From positions 57,343,211 to 57,407,210 of the forward strand of contig CM063113.1 in assembly GCA_031841125.1 (NCBI GenBank): a stretch of DNA of 64,000 nt, in the 5' to 3' direction. The notes below the pieces were generated by a model. The model was not told where the DNA came from. It made no database searches and was given only the letters and a program-made list of their open reading frames with translations. This stretch comes from Acanthococcus lagerstroemiae (Eukaryota > Arthropoda > Insecta > Hemiptera > Eriococcidae). A program made the translations under genes and the position numbers. This document shows, piece after piece, positions 34,960-45,873 of the stretch (positions are counted from its first letter, which is position 1; every line of letters begins with the position of its first letter).

Positions 34960-35205
34960 AAAGTTCGATCAAATGAGAAGTGAGGAATTCTAATTTAAGC
35001 GAGTCCTAAAGAGTTTGAAACAAGTATGGAAGAATTTTATAAAGCCTTGATAAAGTTTTGAGAAGCCTCAGTCAAGCCCAGAAGAGTCACTAAAAATCAT
35101 TAATCAATTTTAAACAGTCTTAACGGATCTCAGACAAGTCTTGGGGAGGCTACGTGTTTCTTTAATAACCATTGGATAGTTTTAGCTAGTCTTAAGGGCC
35201 ACTTA
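34960..35205 (+). repeat. Degenerate AAGAGTC/AAGTTTTGA repeat, second block
   Basis: It has the same texture and strand as 23,215-23,810, including the ending TTAGCTAGTC shared by both. The segments downstream of the two blocks also share stretches (CAGTTTTTACACATT at about 25,053 and 35,809). A larger ancient repeat may thus include the block. Confidence 0.55.
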
Positions 35206-35461
35206 TTGTATCTCCTTACCTCTCCGGGGGGAATAATTGAATTATAGTTCGGACAAAAGTAGAAAATTTTTCAAAAATTGTTGCTCAGTCAAGAATCTGT
35301 GGAAAACTGGAAAAACTTGATAGTGTACAATATTTTCAGTTTGATCCTCAATAAGAAAACATTCAGAGACGCGAATCGTTCAAAATTCCAAATATCTTGG
35401 ACTCTTCTATTGATTCGGTTAACATTTTGAGGACATAAAAATGATTAAAATATTCAGTAAA

Positions 35462-35768
35462 CAGGGTGGCTATGTCTACAGACGGCTTCAGAATTTTTTC
35501 CCTAGCCTTATTTTTTGTATCTGTAGAGTCCATACATAAAAGTCTTCGGAGGAAGAGGTTTCCTGTATGAATTCATTACGTCTATACAATATTATTTCTT
35601 GATTTTCATTTATTCTTATTACGGGATTTCTTACAGAATCTTCTAATTTTTTCTAACCTTTCAGTAAATTCTTCGAAATTTCCTGACGTTATCCTGACTT
35701 CCTGACCTACTTACAAAAATCCTGACTTTTCTTGACTTATCTGACTTCCTGACCTTGTAGACACCCTG
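35462..35768. mobile_element. hAT-like element with CCTGAC subterminal repeats
   Basis: The ends are CAGGGTGGCTATGTCTACAG and CTTGTAGACACCCTG, inverted to each other. The right subterminal region carries six CCTGAC/CTTGAC hexamers within 75 bp. I could not match an 8-bp duplication. However, the related, uninterrupted locus at about 24,995-25,075 lacks this segment between ATTAA..ATACTG and CAGTTTTTACACATT, which supports insertion. Confidence 0.7.
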
Positions 35769-35799
35769 GCTAAAGAATGGGCCGGGGGGGGGGGTAAAC

Positions 35800-37400
35800 C
35801 GTTCAGTTTTTACACATTCGCATTTCCTTTCCCAGGACTGCTCCCTCGATTCGCTATCGCTTCTCGTGTAAAATTCGCTGTGTGGCACATAATTCATCAT
35901 TTTAGTACCTACGAATTTATTTTTCTCTAAATTTTCTTATTAGCGGTGAATACAAGTTTTTTACTGCATTATTTTCATCAAGTCCTAATTTTGCGGAGAA
36001 TTCGACGATAAACTTGGATTTTTCCGAGGGGGCCCGGGAGGTGGACCAGCAAAATTTTTGGGGGTACACCTAATATGAACTGTATGTTTTGACATTGACG
36101 TATCAGTATGTTAGTATGTTGTACTTTTCAGCTTCAATTATGCATCTGAATTTAAATGTAATTTCGCGCATTCACTGTGATACTGCCAGCATATACAAAA
36201 TTCTCATCTCAAAAGTGAAGGGGATTCATCCCCCTAATCCCCCTCCCCTTGGCTACGTCACTATGTCACATTCGGTGATTTGTCTCACGTTCAACTTGCA
36301 ATGCGGAAAAATGTCTCGCGATGAATGTTCCCCCTGGTAAATGGTCCAAGGTTAACAGTCCAAATCCCAAGCTAAAGGATCGTTTGAGGGAGGGGAAATA
36401 AATTAATACAACTCGATTTCGATGAATCCGATTCCGTGGTTAATTCATCTTAGATAAAAGAAACGCTAACATCAGAACTAAACTGAGCGATTTTGAAACT
36501 ATATAAATCCACTATTATCTCGAGAACCAGAATCAAATGAGGACTCACTCCCTTTCCAGGGGCGCTCCAGGGAATCGAAACCAATAACCACGTCCAGAAA
36601 AATGGATTCAGCAACCTTGAAATCCCATAAATCGATTACCATCTGAATAGAAATTCGATAGTGATACAGCTCAGGAAAAGGTACGCTACTATAATTCAGC
36701 AAAAATATTTTTCAACTGAAGCAAAATCACGTGGCGACAGTGGAACCGGAGAGGGGTGTAGGGGTACATTGTACCTTCTTAATTTTTTCTTTTGTTTTGG
36801 GTGAGGAGATACAAAATATTATTTGTACCACTCCCCTCAAAAGAAATTGGGGATAAAAGTGAAAAATGATTCAGTAAGTGATGAAAATGCGCATTGGGAG
36901 AAAGTTTCAGAGACGGAAATTACAAGACTTTTGAAAGTTTAAAAGGTATGTTGTTCTTATTTCTCTCCTTTTGAAAGATAAAAGAGAACGTTTTTGGTAT
37001 TTGTCGACTTGAATTTTTAACCCTATATATCCTCCCATCCTTCATCAAAAAATCTTTCAACGCAATCGCGTCCAAATTATCAAACTTCTACAAGTTAGCA
37101 TATGTTCTGGCAACCATCTACGCTATGAATATGTTCTGTCGGGAAATCATCTCCACCAACAGGGGGCTTCAACGTTTCAATAAGATTGAAATTTTAAATC
37201 GGAAATTATCGAGAAAATTGTCGTACTAGAAGTCCCCTGTCCTACATCCAAATGACTTGACAAGGGCAAAATAAACCCAATTTAAAAACATCAGAAGACG
37301 TATAGAAATAGAGGTTTTCTAGGTCGGTAGTTCTAAATATTTTATTAGAGTTTTGACGTGATCATAATTCTGCCTGTAAGCTTAAATTGTAAGCATGAAA
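35800..37400. other. Non-coding stretch with worn repeats
   Basis: The segment 36,425-36,720 carries reversed copies of the CTGAATT family (GATTCAGCAACCTTGAAATC). A possible lone hAT end (TTGGCTACGTCACTA) is at about 36,229. No coding candidate. Confidence 0.4.
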
Positions 37401-38510
37401 TTTGGACTTGGGAAACCAAATAGGATCAGCCATAAAATCTAATGTAATATTTGAAAGTAGCGATGCCAAAAAATCCATATTTCGATAGTTTCTCCGATTT
37501 TTTGGAAAAGGTCACTGATTTGGCTAGCTTAAATCGGACGGTTCAAAAATCTAATGTCACTGATTTGGCTAGTTTAAATCGGACGGTTCAAAAATCTAAT
37601 GTGATATTCAATATCAACGACCCGAAAATCATACTTTTCGATACTTTGAACGATTTCTCGAAAGGCAAGTAAATTTTGTCTCCTCTCATGGGCACCTGAG
37701 TCGAAATAAAGGGAGGAGTGCGCATGGGTTAGTTGTACTGCCCCTCCCTCCCATGAAATATGTGCATATGGGGTACAGAGTATTATTTGTGGAAACAAAT
37801 TGCAAAACTGTTAAGAAAGTTGATAGAAAGGCACTTGTGAGATGTCCAAGTCGAGATTTTTTGGAGATTTACAAGATTTTTTCTTCCTCACCTCCATTTT
37901 TGAAAAACTGAGAAACAAGAAAACTTTTTTTTTTGCTCGTCGACCAACAATTCAAATTTTTGTATCCTTCTGAAAAAAATTTTTGATGCCACTGCTCAAG
38001 AATAAAATTTTGATTTTGTCGGGGCTTAAAATGAGACTGGATCGAAAATGTAATAGGATACATACAAAATCGTGATAATTTTGCCAATTTCAAATCGGAA
38101 ATAGAACTTTTGGAACCCCAGCTGGACCGCATCAAGAATCTGATGAAATATTTGAAAGCCACGATTCAAAAAACTTATTTTTCAATGGTTTGTTCGATAC
38201 CTTCCCATTAAAAATTTTTATGGCATGTCCTATTCTCGCCTTTTTTGAGGGAGAGACATTTTGCACTAGAAAGGAGACCTAATACCGCCAGTTGAAGGCT
38301 GTCATTTTTTCTACATCGATCCAACGTCGCATAAGAAAAATTTTTAAGAAATTTCCTTCTCCACCTGGGAAGACTTTCTTCTCAAAACTGGAGTTCTGCG
38401 TACTTATTTTTCAAAATGCTTCATCTCCTTCATTTTTTAATAGATCCTACAGTTTCAAAGCTGATTCTTTTTCTGCTGAACGTCGGCTTCCGTTTTGATC
38501 TAACTGTGGG
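37400..38510 (+). repeat. Degenerate repeat with an exact-length 45-bp duplication
   Basis: Units at 37,512-37,556 and 37,557-37,601 (TCACTGATTTGGCTAGYTTA...) differ at one base. Being 45 bp, the duplication keeps a 73-codon frame open (DLASLNRTVQKSNV twice). AAAATCTAATG at the unit end also occurs upstream, in AAAATCTAATGTAATATTTG near 37,435. A relative reads AATCTGATGAAATATTTG at about 38,137. The region is thus a worn repeat family, not clearly a gene. Confidence 0.6.
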
Positions 38511-39602
38511 AGTGGTGAGAAGTTTAAACTTTTTTGGACCTTTCATGAAAAATTAAAAACAAAAAAATTGTCCAGATAATAAACTGAAAAAAAAAAATAG
38601 TTGAATAGGAATGAAATTGATGTGACTGATGAAGTACGACTCGGATTATAATTATATTCAATTTCGACAAAATTGAGTCGGTACGGAGAATGAGCGTAGG
38701 GGATTAACAGAGGGAGCGGTCCTGGTGGGAGTTATAGTGGATTCTTTCCGCTCCCTACATATAAAAATGGCTGTAAAGGGAATTGTTAGACGTTTTTACA
38801 GAAAATTAAGTGTTTTTTGATACAAAAGAATGTCGCCTCCTCCGATAAAATAAAATGAGCGATGGCCATGTTGGAGGTTAACTTGTAAATGGGTCGTATG
38901 TTTCGTGCGGCTCATTCGATAACAAAATGGTGTAAGATTTTTTTTTCATAGTATTACTAATAATTACTACACTCTTCATTTCTCAAGTATAAGGCAGCAA
39001 AGGGAAGATACGGAGGTTTAATGTATTGCAAAAGTAATGACCAGCGGGAAAAATTTCAAGAACGGGCGTTACGACTGTACTGGAGTGAGGTACTATGTAT
39101 GATCATGATAATTAACACAAGTTAATATGTTCTATTCAAAACGATAATAGGAAGAGGGTACATTTACATCAAAGAAATAGAAGTTCCACATTCTGAAGCG
39201 ATTCTCAATGAATTGAAAGCAACCAGTTTATCAAGAACAACCGATTAATCAAAAATAATGTACTGATTACTCGAAAAATATTGAAAATATTGGTTAAGTA
39301 ATCAAATATATTGATTATTTAACTTATTAATTAGAAAGATTTCAAAAATCAGCTTCTCAAATGTGAGTAAGCTGCGATGGAGTTTTTTTGATTCTAATAT
39401 TCCACAAAGCAAGCTATATAGGTAAGTATAAGATTCACTTGAAAACCAGAATCTGATTTTTTTGACTCAACTAAGATACCATTTTCCTGGGCTGTATCAT
39501 CACTCCCTCCACAAGACATCAACTAAAAATGCTTCAAAGATTTGGAAACAAAATGTAATGTATTATCTATCCAAAAAAATGTATATTCTCGCTTTATTAC
39601 AT
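38511..39602. other. AT-rich stretch, nothing recognised
   Basis: No paired splice signals, no transposon ends and no recognisable frame. Short ATTAATCAA-type strings recur at 39,235-39,340. Confidence 0.4.
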
Positions 39603-39818
39603 CTTTTCTAATTTCACTCTCAACCCGAGCCCTAGAATCCACCCCTTCGAGCATTACCTCAGAGACGTCGAGGAGGCTATTAGGGCTGACTTAGCCCTCT
39701 TCTCTTCTTGCCGAAAACCCGGCCTAGGTCGAACTGTAGCGAATTGCTACGTGGGCTCGAACCCGGGACCTCCGGATTCTGAGACCAGCGCGCTATCCAC
39801 TCGGCCAACCAGACCCCC
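39603..39818 (-). mobile_element. tRNA-derived SINE, copy 2
   Basis: On the minus strand the head GTTGGCCGAGTGGATAGCGC carries an intact A box, and GGGTTCGAGCCC an intact B box. The body contains GAGGGCTAAGTCAGCCC and the tail AAATTAGAAAAG. Flanks CTTTATTACAT (39,592-39,602) and CTTTATTACTT (39,819-39,829) form an 11-bp target duplication with one mismatch. It inserted about 0.6 kb upstream of the gene B exon at 40,410. Confidence 0.92.
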
Positions 39819-40409
39819 CTTTATTACTTACAAGTGAAGAAAAAATTCACAATTAAAAATTCAGAACGCCATATATGTTCCCAAAAGCAAGGGATTGGGG
39901 CTACGGCAGGTACTCCTCTTATACAATCGAGATAAACATTCACAGGAAATCCATTTATTGATCCGACTCAAGGGGTCGCGTTATGAGAATCACAACATAG
40001 ATTTTTATCGGGGTCGAATTTAAAAGGCTGATCATCGCCACATTCACCATAAGATACATAGGCGCAAACGTGAGATAAAAATTCATGATTTATGCTGTGG
40101 AAGCAGAGGCGGGTACAATATGACAGAAAATAACACCCTTTGCCTCTTGAGCGCAACAAAAGAAGTATAAAGGGATGCCTCTTCCCGATTCGCTAGCTAC
40201 GTTGCTCTGAGACTGAGTTCAGATATGGAATCGATTTTTAGGATTTGGACACGGAATTTTGAGGTTGGATTCTGACATTCGAAGTTCGATTTCGTCTTTT
40301 GAAGATGCGGGTTCGATCACTCCCTACGCATGCGAACCGTTAAACCGGCCACCTCTGACATTTTCTGTTTCATAATACTCACGCCAACTTTGCTTCATTC
40401 TTGTTGCAG

Positions 40410-40474
40410 GTCTGCGAGCGAACGTGAACCGCTACAGCCAAATCTACGGACGCAGCCTCCGCTCATTTCCAAAG
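40410..40474 (+). CDS. Candidate gene B, internal exon
   Basis: This is the best looking exon in the window. The acceptor TTCATTCTTGTTGCAG and the consensus donor CCAAAG|GTAAGT bound 65 bp with much higher GC than the flanks. The frame with two leading bases encodes LRANVNRYSQIYGRSLRSFP plus K and has a strong C/G-ending third-position bias (15 of 21 codons). It ends in phase 0, matching the terminal exon at 42,311. It accepts the single base left by the exon at 26,919-27,051. Another frame (SASEREPLQPNLRTQPP) is also open but shows weaker codon bias. I do not recognise the protein. Confidence 0.55.
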
Positions 40475-42310
40475 GTAAGTTCCTCTGGCACTGATTCGGC
40501 CATAATTTATTATAATGTAATACGTCGTTGACAGTCGACTGACACTTGAGCCAGTCCAGACGCGTCACCGTAATCCGCGCCACTCGACATTCCCGTCATC
40601 CAATTTGGATTTCGCTTTCAGCTATAAGTGCACGCCCTCGTATTAGCTCATGTTGGTGTCGGTCATCGTAAAACGATCTATGAAGTCGTAAAGGAACTCG
40701 TAGGCCCTCGCATCTCGGCTCTTGCATTTCGGCCCTCGAGGGGCTTCGGGCGAGCGACCATATAGGCTGGTGCCGGTGCAGTCGAAGCTGCGAAGGTCGT
40801 TACAGGTTGCAGGCAGGTTGTGCTGCGTGAATCTGTGAACATTGTCTGCGCCGAGTGAACTGAACTGTACCTAGGAACTTTACCTCTACCGTATGGGAAA
40901 ATGAAGAGATAGCTCGAGTAATGAGAGGGTTGATGGTTGTGTGGGCGTTAGGGCATGGCACAGGTGACGGCAAAATCGTTTGATGTTCGACACGGCCGAG
41001 CAGGGTTCGTAAAGAGAAACAACAATGAAGAAGAAGAAAATAAAAAATGCTTGTTTGTTTTATATAGAATGTAGACTGGGTCCAGCCTCGCGAACTCGTC
41101 CAACGTGTGAAGTTGAAGGACGAGGCGACCATAACACCGTATGTAGTCTATACGGGTATAATAATTGTGTATCTCGGACTATATTTCTAGATCAGTCTCG
41201 CTGATTATGCTGCGACGATGGTGGAACATTTTCCACCGAAACCTAGTATGAATGTCTTGTCCGTAGGAAAATTAGAATGAACGTGCGTAATAGTGAAAAC
41301 AATCCAATTTATATCTCGAATCGTGTATTTTTAGTTTCGTGAATCGCGTTTTCTCACTCTCATTTGACTGAGCATAGAATGCACTGGGCCAGTGAACAAA
41401 GACGAAAAAAAATCTCGAAAAAATTGCTGGGAAATAGAATTTCGGTAGAGCTTATTAGATATGGTAGTGCTAGAGAAAATTCTCACCGATTCAAGCGCCC
41501 CTCGCCACCCATTAGTTGGTAAAAAAGTGACCCATAATAAGTTTTCCGACTGCACCCATAATAAGTTTTCCGACTGCACAGCGATATCTCGGTGTACATT
41601 AAGTACCTGTGTGGAAAAATTCGAATGAGAATCGATCCGCGTTGAATTATTTGCAAAAGCAAAAAAGCTTTGACGTAAATCACTAATTCTTGGCCGGTGT
41701 CATAGCATAAATCAACTATAAAGAACATACGAAGTAACTTCTTTAAATTTCTGTCAGACTGATGAGACAGGAAAATTTGTTTTTCCCCTCGAGAAGACGT
41801 ATTAACAAGTTTGGAATTTCAAAATGAGAATGTCCTTATGCATATCCATCTTTTGGAAGCCCGAAGTCATGGGAATGCAAATCAAAGAAAATATAATACT
41901 TTTGCACTACCTCCCCTGCGATTTCCGCGAACAAACGAATTAAACTGGAAAAAAATCAGTTAACACGAAATATCGAAACGAATTCAAAACAGAAGTTTCG
42001 TCTAGCGTTGGATCCATAAACCAATCGTAGGAGAGGCAACTTAGAAAGTTTAGGAATTGCATAAATCCCTCCCCATTGACTGTAAGATTATTTATTGTAC
42101 GATTATTTATACTCTTTCAACGTTATACTGAAGAAGGTATACGAAGAAGATATACTCACTTAGAGTTTCTGGAACTATTTTCTCACAAAAATGAGAAAAC
42201 CGTCTGAAGCGTGTAGTCAGTTTTTACATCCCACTAAATTATTGACCCAGCCACAGTTCTTGCAGAATTTTGAATGTTTATCACAATTTATTACATTTTT
42301 TCTCTTGCAG
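40475..42310. other. Candidate gene B last intron
   Basis: The interval separates two in-phase exons. It is GC-richer at 40,540-41,150 than typical here, and it includes a 24-bp tandem duplication at 41,532-41,579. I see no further exon. The minus-strand frames at 40,800-41,132 and 41,331-41,728 are not recognised. Confidence 0.35.
41532..41579 (+). repeat. 24-bp perfect tandem duplication
   Basis: CCATAATAAGTTTTCCGACT followed by GCAC occurs twice head to tail without mismatch, so the duplication is recent or maintained. Confidence 0.97.
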
Positions 42311-42349
42311 AAGGGGGTCCTGAAGAATAAGAGCGACTCGAGTACATAG
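42311..42349 (+). CDS. Candidate gene B, terminal coding exon
   Basis: A strong acceptor (TTATTACATTTTTTCTCTTGCAG, last 20 bases pyrimidine-rich) is followed in phase 0 by codons for KGVLKNKSDSST and a TAG stop at 42,347-42,349. Nine of 12 codons end in G or C, as in the previous exon. The joined product ends SFPKKGVLKNKSDSST. No AATAAA was seen in the 140 bp between the stop and the hAT MITE at 42,493, so the 3' UTR end is unknown. The MITE may lie in the 3' UTR or just beyond it. Confidence 0.5.
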   Translation, partial: KGVLKNKSDSST

Positions 42350-42492
42350 TACATAGCCGTTGGCAATACACGTAACTACCAAAATTTCATCCATTTTCAA
42401 TTTTTAACCGATCACGTTTATCCAGCAGTGAGCAACAGAAAAATTTTTTGCTGCTGTTTCCTGGATAAGTTCGCTTGATTATACTCTTAAAG

Positions 42493-42731
42493 CAGGGATG
42501 TGCCAATAGGGGTGAGGGGGAAGCTTCCCCAGTAGGAAATTTTTTACTCAGTAGTTGGGAAATTTTACCATTTCAGTCAGCCAAAGTTGGGAAATTTCGG
42601 TAGAGCTGGAACAATCCAATAAGTCAAACCTTTTTTTTATTTTATATCCTTTGATACTTGGGAATTTTGAGTTGAATCAGTTGGGACTTCCACCCCCCCC
42701 CCCCAAAGGAAAACTCTTCGGTACGTCCCTA
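42493..42731. mobile_element. hAT-type MITE (239 bp), family shared with 59,213
   Basis: The ends are CAGGGATGTGCC and GGTACGTCCCTA. Flanks TCTTAAAG (42,485-42,492) and TCTTGAAG (42,732-42,739) are an 8-bp duplication with one mismatch. Reversed, its interior matches 59,213-59,454 (CAACTCAAAATTCCCAAGTA is identical in both). A 12-base C run lies near the right end. Confidence 0.92.
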
Positions 42732-43029
42732 TCTTGAAGTTGATTCGCTGTTCTTTTGACCGCTAAGACATTTGTCGACAAATTCGGCCATTTAGTCGAC
42801 ATTTTAGACAGCAGTTTAAAAAATAAGGATTTATTTTCTTTCTCACTTTCGTACACGAGTAGTTTATACCGTGCCCGCATTTTTCGGCAAACTTTTGGCA
42901 ACTAAGTCGAAATTATGAACTCTGGTTAGCAAAATAAAAACGGTTTTTGCTTGTATAAAAAGTTTTTGAGCCCAGTCGGCCTTTTCAATCTGTTTTTACC
43001 CCCTCCCCGTCCTCCATTTCGATTAGAGG

Positions 43030-43193
43030 ACCTAGAAACACCCGAGTACTGGCATCTGCCATTTTGAGTCGCTTGCTGTCCGACAATTCACAATTCACTA
43101 TGCGGAACGTTCCGCGTGTAGTGAATTACAAATCATCGGGCACCAGGCGACTCAAAATGGTCGATGTCATTCATTACTCGGGTGTTTCCAGGT
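43030..43193. mobile_element. Foldback element (164 bp) with palindromic centre
   Basis: The arms AAACACCCGAGTACTGGCAT and, inverted, ATTCATTACTCGGGTGTTT continue through CCATTTTGAGTCGC on both sides. They meet at TATGCGGAACGTTCCGCGTG. The element can fold completely. The centre is shared in type with the inner hairpin at 51,859-51,938 (TATGCGGAGCGTACCGCGTG). Confidence 0.85.
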
Positions 43194-43204
43194 GCTTGAC
43201 CCTA

Positions 43205-43710
43205 GACTCTTCGAACCTCGTTCAAGAATCTCGAGACTTCCTTAGGTTTATTTCAAATTTCTTCAAACTTTTCTAAACTTCTTTCTAGACAGTTCAAAAC
43301 CAGTTTAGAACTTTTTATGACGTTTTTAGACATGAACAGAGCTCTTCAGAGCACAATCTTGATTTTTAAAAATTCTTTCACGTTTTTTAAGGATTGTATG
43401 AGACTAAGACTCCTTAGTATTATAGTTTGATTTATCATTCAGTGTTAGGATAAGTTTCTTTGAGACTCTCCTGGATTTTTTTAAGACTCTTCTAAACTAA
43501 TATGAGACTTTCTAAGGCTGCTAAGATTTATTTTAAACCTTGTATAATTCATCCAGACGTGCTTAAATATTTTTAAAACTCTTTCACACCTGATTGCGAC
43601 GCTCATATAGTCTTGATCAAGACACTGTTTAGGACTCCTTAAGACTCTTTAAGGCTTTTCAAGATCAGTTTAAGACTTGTGAAAACTTTTTTAAGACATA
43701 TTAAGGTGAG
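43205..43710 (-). repeat. Degenerate AAGACTCTT repeat, third block (reverse orientation)
   Basis: AAGACTCTTTAAGG, GAGACTTTCTAAGG, TTTAAGACTTGTG and similar strings recur for 500 bp. This is the complement of the texture at 23,215-23,810 and 34,960-35,205. It follows directly on the foldback element at 43,030. Confidence 0.6.
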
Positions 43711-44570
43711 ATTTTAACGATTTTTTTGCATAGTGGTTTAAGATTCCATGAACTCTTGAAGATACTTGCCGGTCGCTTGTTTCATACTCTGTTACTTTTT
43801 TATTGATCAACTATTTTCGAAGTAATTTAAATTCAACTTTTTCTCTCTAGGAAAGTAATTTCTCCCGTTGCTTTCCCCGTGTCACCAGCCTGTTTTTGTC
43901 GCTGACCCTTAAAATTTCATCAAATTTAGCATACGACGCGATGCTTGAACGCTAAACTTTGAAACTGACAAAAAATAAAGTTCTCCTTCAACCATTCAAC
44001 CAGAAGAGAGGTCGGATTTAGCCCTGTCTCGCTCTCATGCACTTCGCTCAGATCAGGTAGTTGGGCTCCTGGAGTTAGAAGTGATTTTCAAACATATCTT
44101 TTTCTTAAAATTAATATTGATTTTTCAAAAAACACAAAAAGCTCTGTCCCAAAAATCCGTACAGCGAGGACACCAACGGGTCCAAATAATTCCACAGAAG
44201 GCAGTATCCACTCCAGTAGGCTAAACATAAAATTCTTCGTAAAGTTTTTAGATTTTTTTTTTCTCAATCTAGGTGGGGCAAATACCCTTCCTTCACGGGG
44301 TCTGTAAGCAATAGTGATTTTTGAACAACTCGGCAAATATGGAATAGCAATATGGCAGTTCGGTGGTTTATCGGGACCGAGCTGCTCTTTTCGAAGACAC
44401 TGATCCCTCAAAATGACATAGTTTCAGGAAAAAAGCTGGCTTCAGAAAATCACTTTTTAATTGTAAGGTACTGAACAGTTGCATTAGAACGGGTGAGTCG
44501 ATTACTAGATATTTTCCAGCGGCTGGAACACCTCTCCTCCTGCAGTCTTCTGGTTCCTCACACTACTCAT
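43711..44570. other. Stretch without recognised features
   Basis: Short frames on both strands, none recognised. A poly-T run lies near 44,257. Confidence 0.35.
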
Positions 44571-44582
44571 ATCGTTTTCTTA

Positions 44583-44780
44583 CGACGCCTTGCGTTGCTT
44601 CGGTTGCATTCCCCGAATAATTTCTCTCGCACCGAGGAGCGCCCCTTCAGGAGCATTCTCCGAAAGTCGTTTAGTCTCGTCAACTATCCACACGTATGCA
44701 ACTCCATCGGGGCCACACACGTACGCCAATAATAGCTCATTTTCGAGCCAGTTATCAGCGGTACCAGGTTCGGTGACCAC
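44583..44780 (-). CDS. Unassigned coding-like segment with stop codon
   Basis: On the minus strand 65 codons read, in part, VTEPGTADNWLENELLLAY, then GVAYVWIVDETKRLSENAP, and end MQPKQRKAS followed by TAA. Many codons begin with G and the composition is balanced, both typical of real coding sequence. GC is above that of the flanks. There is no ATG at the head and no convincing acceptor between the upstream in-frame TGA and the open part. It may be a terminal exon with an unusual border, or a gene fragment. I do not recognise the family. The plus strand also has open frames here. Confidence 0.3.
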
Positions 44781-45226
44781 AGTGGTGGATCACGTGTAGA
44801 TTACCTAACTACACAGAGCACACTTATTAACGGTTTACCACACACATCACGCTATCATCACGGGCCTACTTCGTTATACCAGGCGGACGGAGTTGAGAAA
44901 AAACACCACAAAAACTGAGAAAAAAAAAAAGAACACGAAAATGAAACCACAAAACCCAATCAACTTCGTTACACACGTAACACTGCCAAATTACTCAATC
45001 GGGTTGTACCTTCGGGTCGTCAGGATCCGAGTGTAAAAAGTGTTTTCGATAGTCGGGTCTATCAATTTTTGATAATGATCGCGAATTAGACTGCCGGCTA
45101 TGCATCCCGGTTCAGTGCAATGCCAGTGAGTACTCGTATACTGATTCTATGGCATGTAAGTTACTCGCCAGCACGAAGCTCGGATACTGCAACTCGATAT
45201 TTGACCACATAGCCCAGCTTTGCTCG

Positions 45227-45355
45227 TCACGATGTACCCTCAGCATTCTCGTTAACAAATTGCATAGAAGAAAACGCGAGTGCAAGGAGAACTGAATAAT
45301 TTGGAAAACAGGCGTGTTTTGTGAATTTTAATTTTTCATTGCGGCGCCGATGCAA
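45227..45355 (-). CDS. Candidate gene C, possible terminal exon
   Basis: After the acceptor AAATTATTCTTCAG the phase-0 frame encodes 42 residues beginning LHRRRNEKLKFTKH and ending FVNENAEGTS, then TGA. The phase agrees with the exon at 45,808-45,873. The middle is hydrophobic (FPNYSVLLALAFSSM). Support is limited to one splice site and an open frame, so this is a tentative end of the model. Confidence 0.2.
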   Translation of the reverse strand: MHRRRNEKLKFTKHACFPNYSVLLALAFSSMQFVNENAEGTS

Positions 45356-45807
45356 CTGAAGAATAATTTAATGCATCTGAAAGATGCAAGTCACATGTGC
45401 GGTATCTTCATTCGGGAATGCACTCGAATTATTCCTCAGGTTCGTTAGGTATCGTTCAAGGTCTCGTTATACTTGCACGTTTCACTTTTTATTTAATTTT
45501 TTTTTTTTTTTGCTCGTTACCGTAATGCCTTTAAACCGGAATCATATTTCCGCAACCGCGTTTTGTCCATGGGAATATGAAGCCGCACGAAGTAGACTAT
45601 ATCACAATGTAACGTACAGACTATTGTCAGTTGGAAAACGTAGCACTTCATTTACAGGTTGAGTAATCTATCATTAATGTCCCGAGTTCATTTTCAACTA
45701 TACGTATCTGACTACGTTGGTAACTAGGTATATTACATCTAGCCTCTCTCCATCATTAGTCGGGAAAAATACGTATAAAAATTTAAAACAATTACGGAGG
45801 TACTTAC
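45356..45807. other. Candidate gene C intron
   Basis: An AT-rich stretch between two candidate exons, with a T run at 45,499-45,512. Nothing else recognised. Confidence 0.3.
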
Positions 45808-45873
45808 CTTCAAGGCTCTTCTTGTTCGCGGTTCTGTTCTTTCAATTTTGTGGTCGTTGATCTGCGCGCGGAC
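45808..45873 (-). CDS. Candidate gene C, internal exon
   Basis: The 66-bp segment lies between the acceptor ACTTTTTTACGATTGTCCAC+AG and the strong donor TTGAAG|GTAAGTA on the minus strand. Only the first frame is open: VRAQINDHKIERTEPRTRRA plus LK, 22 codons, phase 0 in and out; the other two frames contain stops. It is highly charged and basic. It joins in phase to the exon at 51,558-51,625. I do not recognise the protein. Confidence 0.45.

Noticed and set aside
36200..36250. TTGGCTACGTCACTA looks like a hAT terminus
   Set aside because: No partner end and no duplication were found within 300 bp; recorded only as a possible lone end.
40290..40345. GCGGGTTCGATCAC resembles a tRNA B box
   Set aside because: No A box at the right distance and no cloverleaf; the last bases do not match the consensus.
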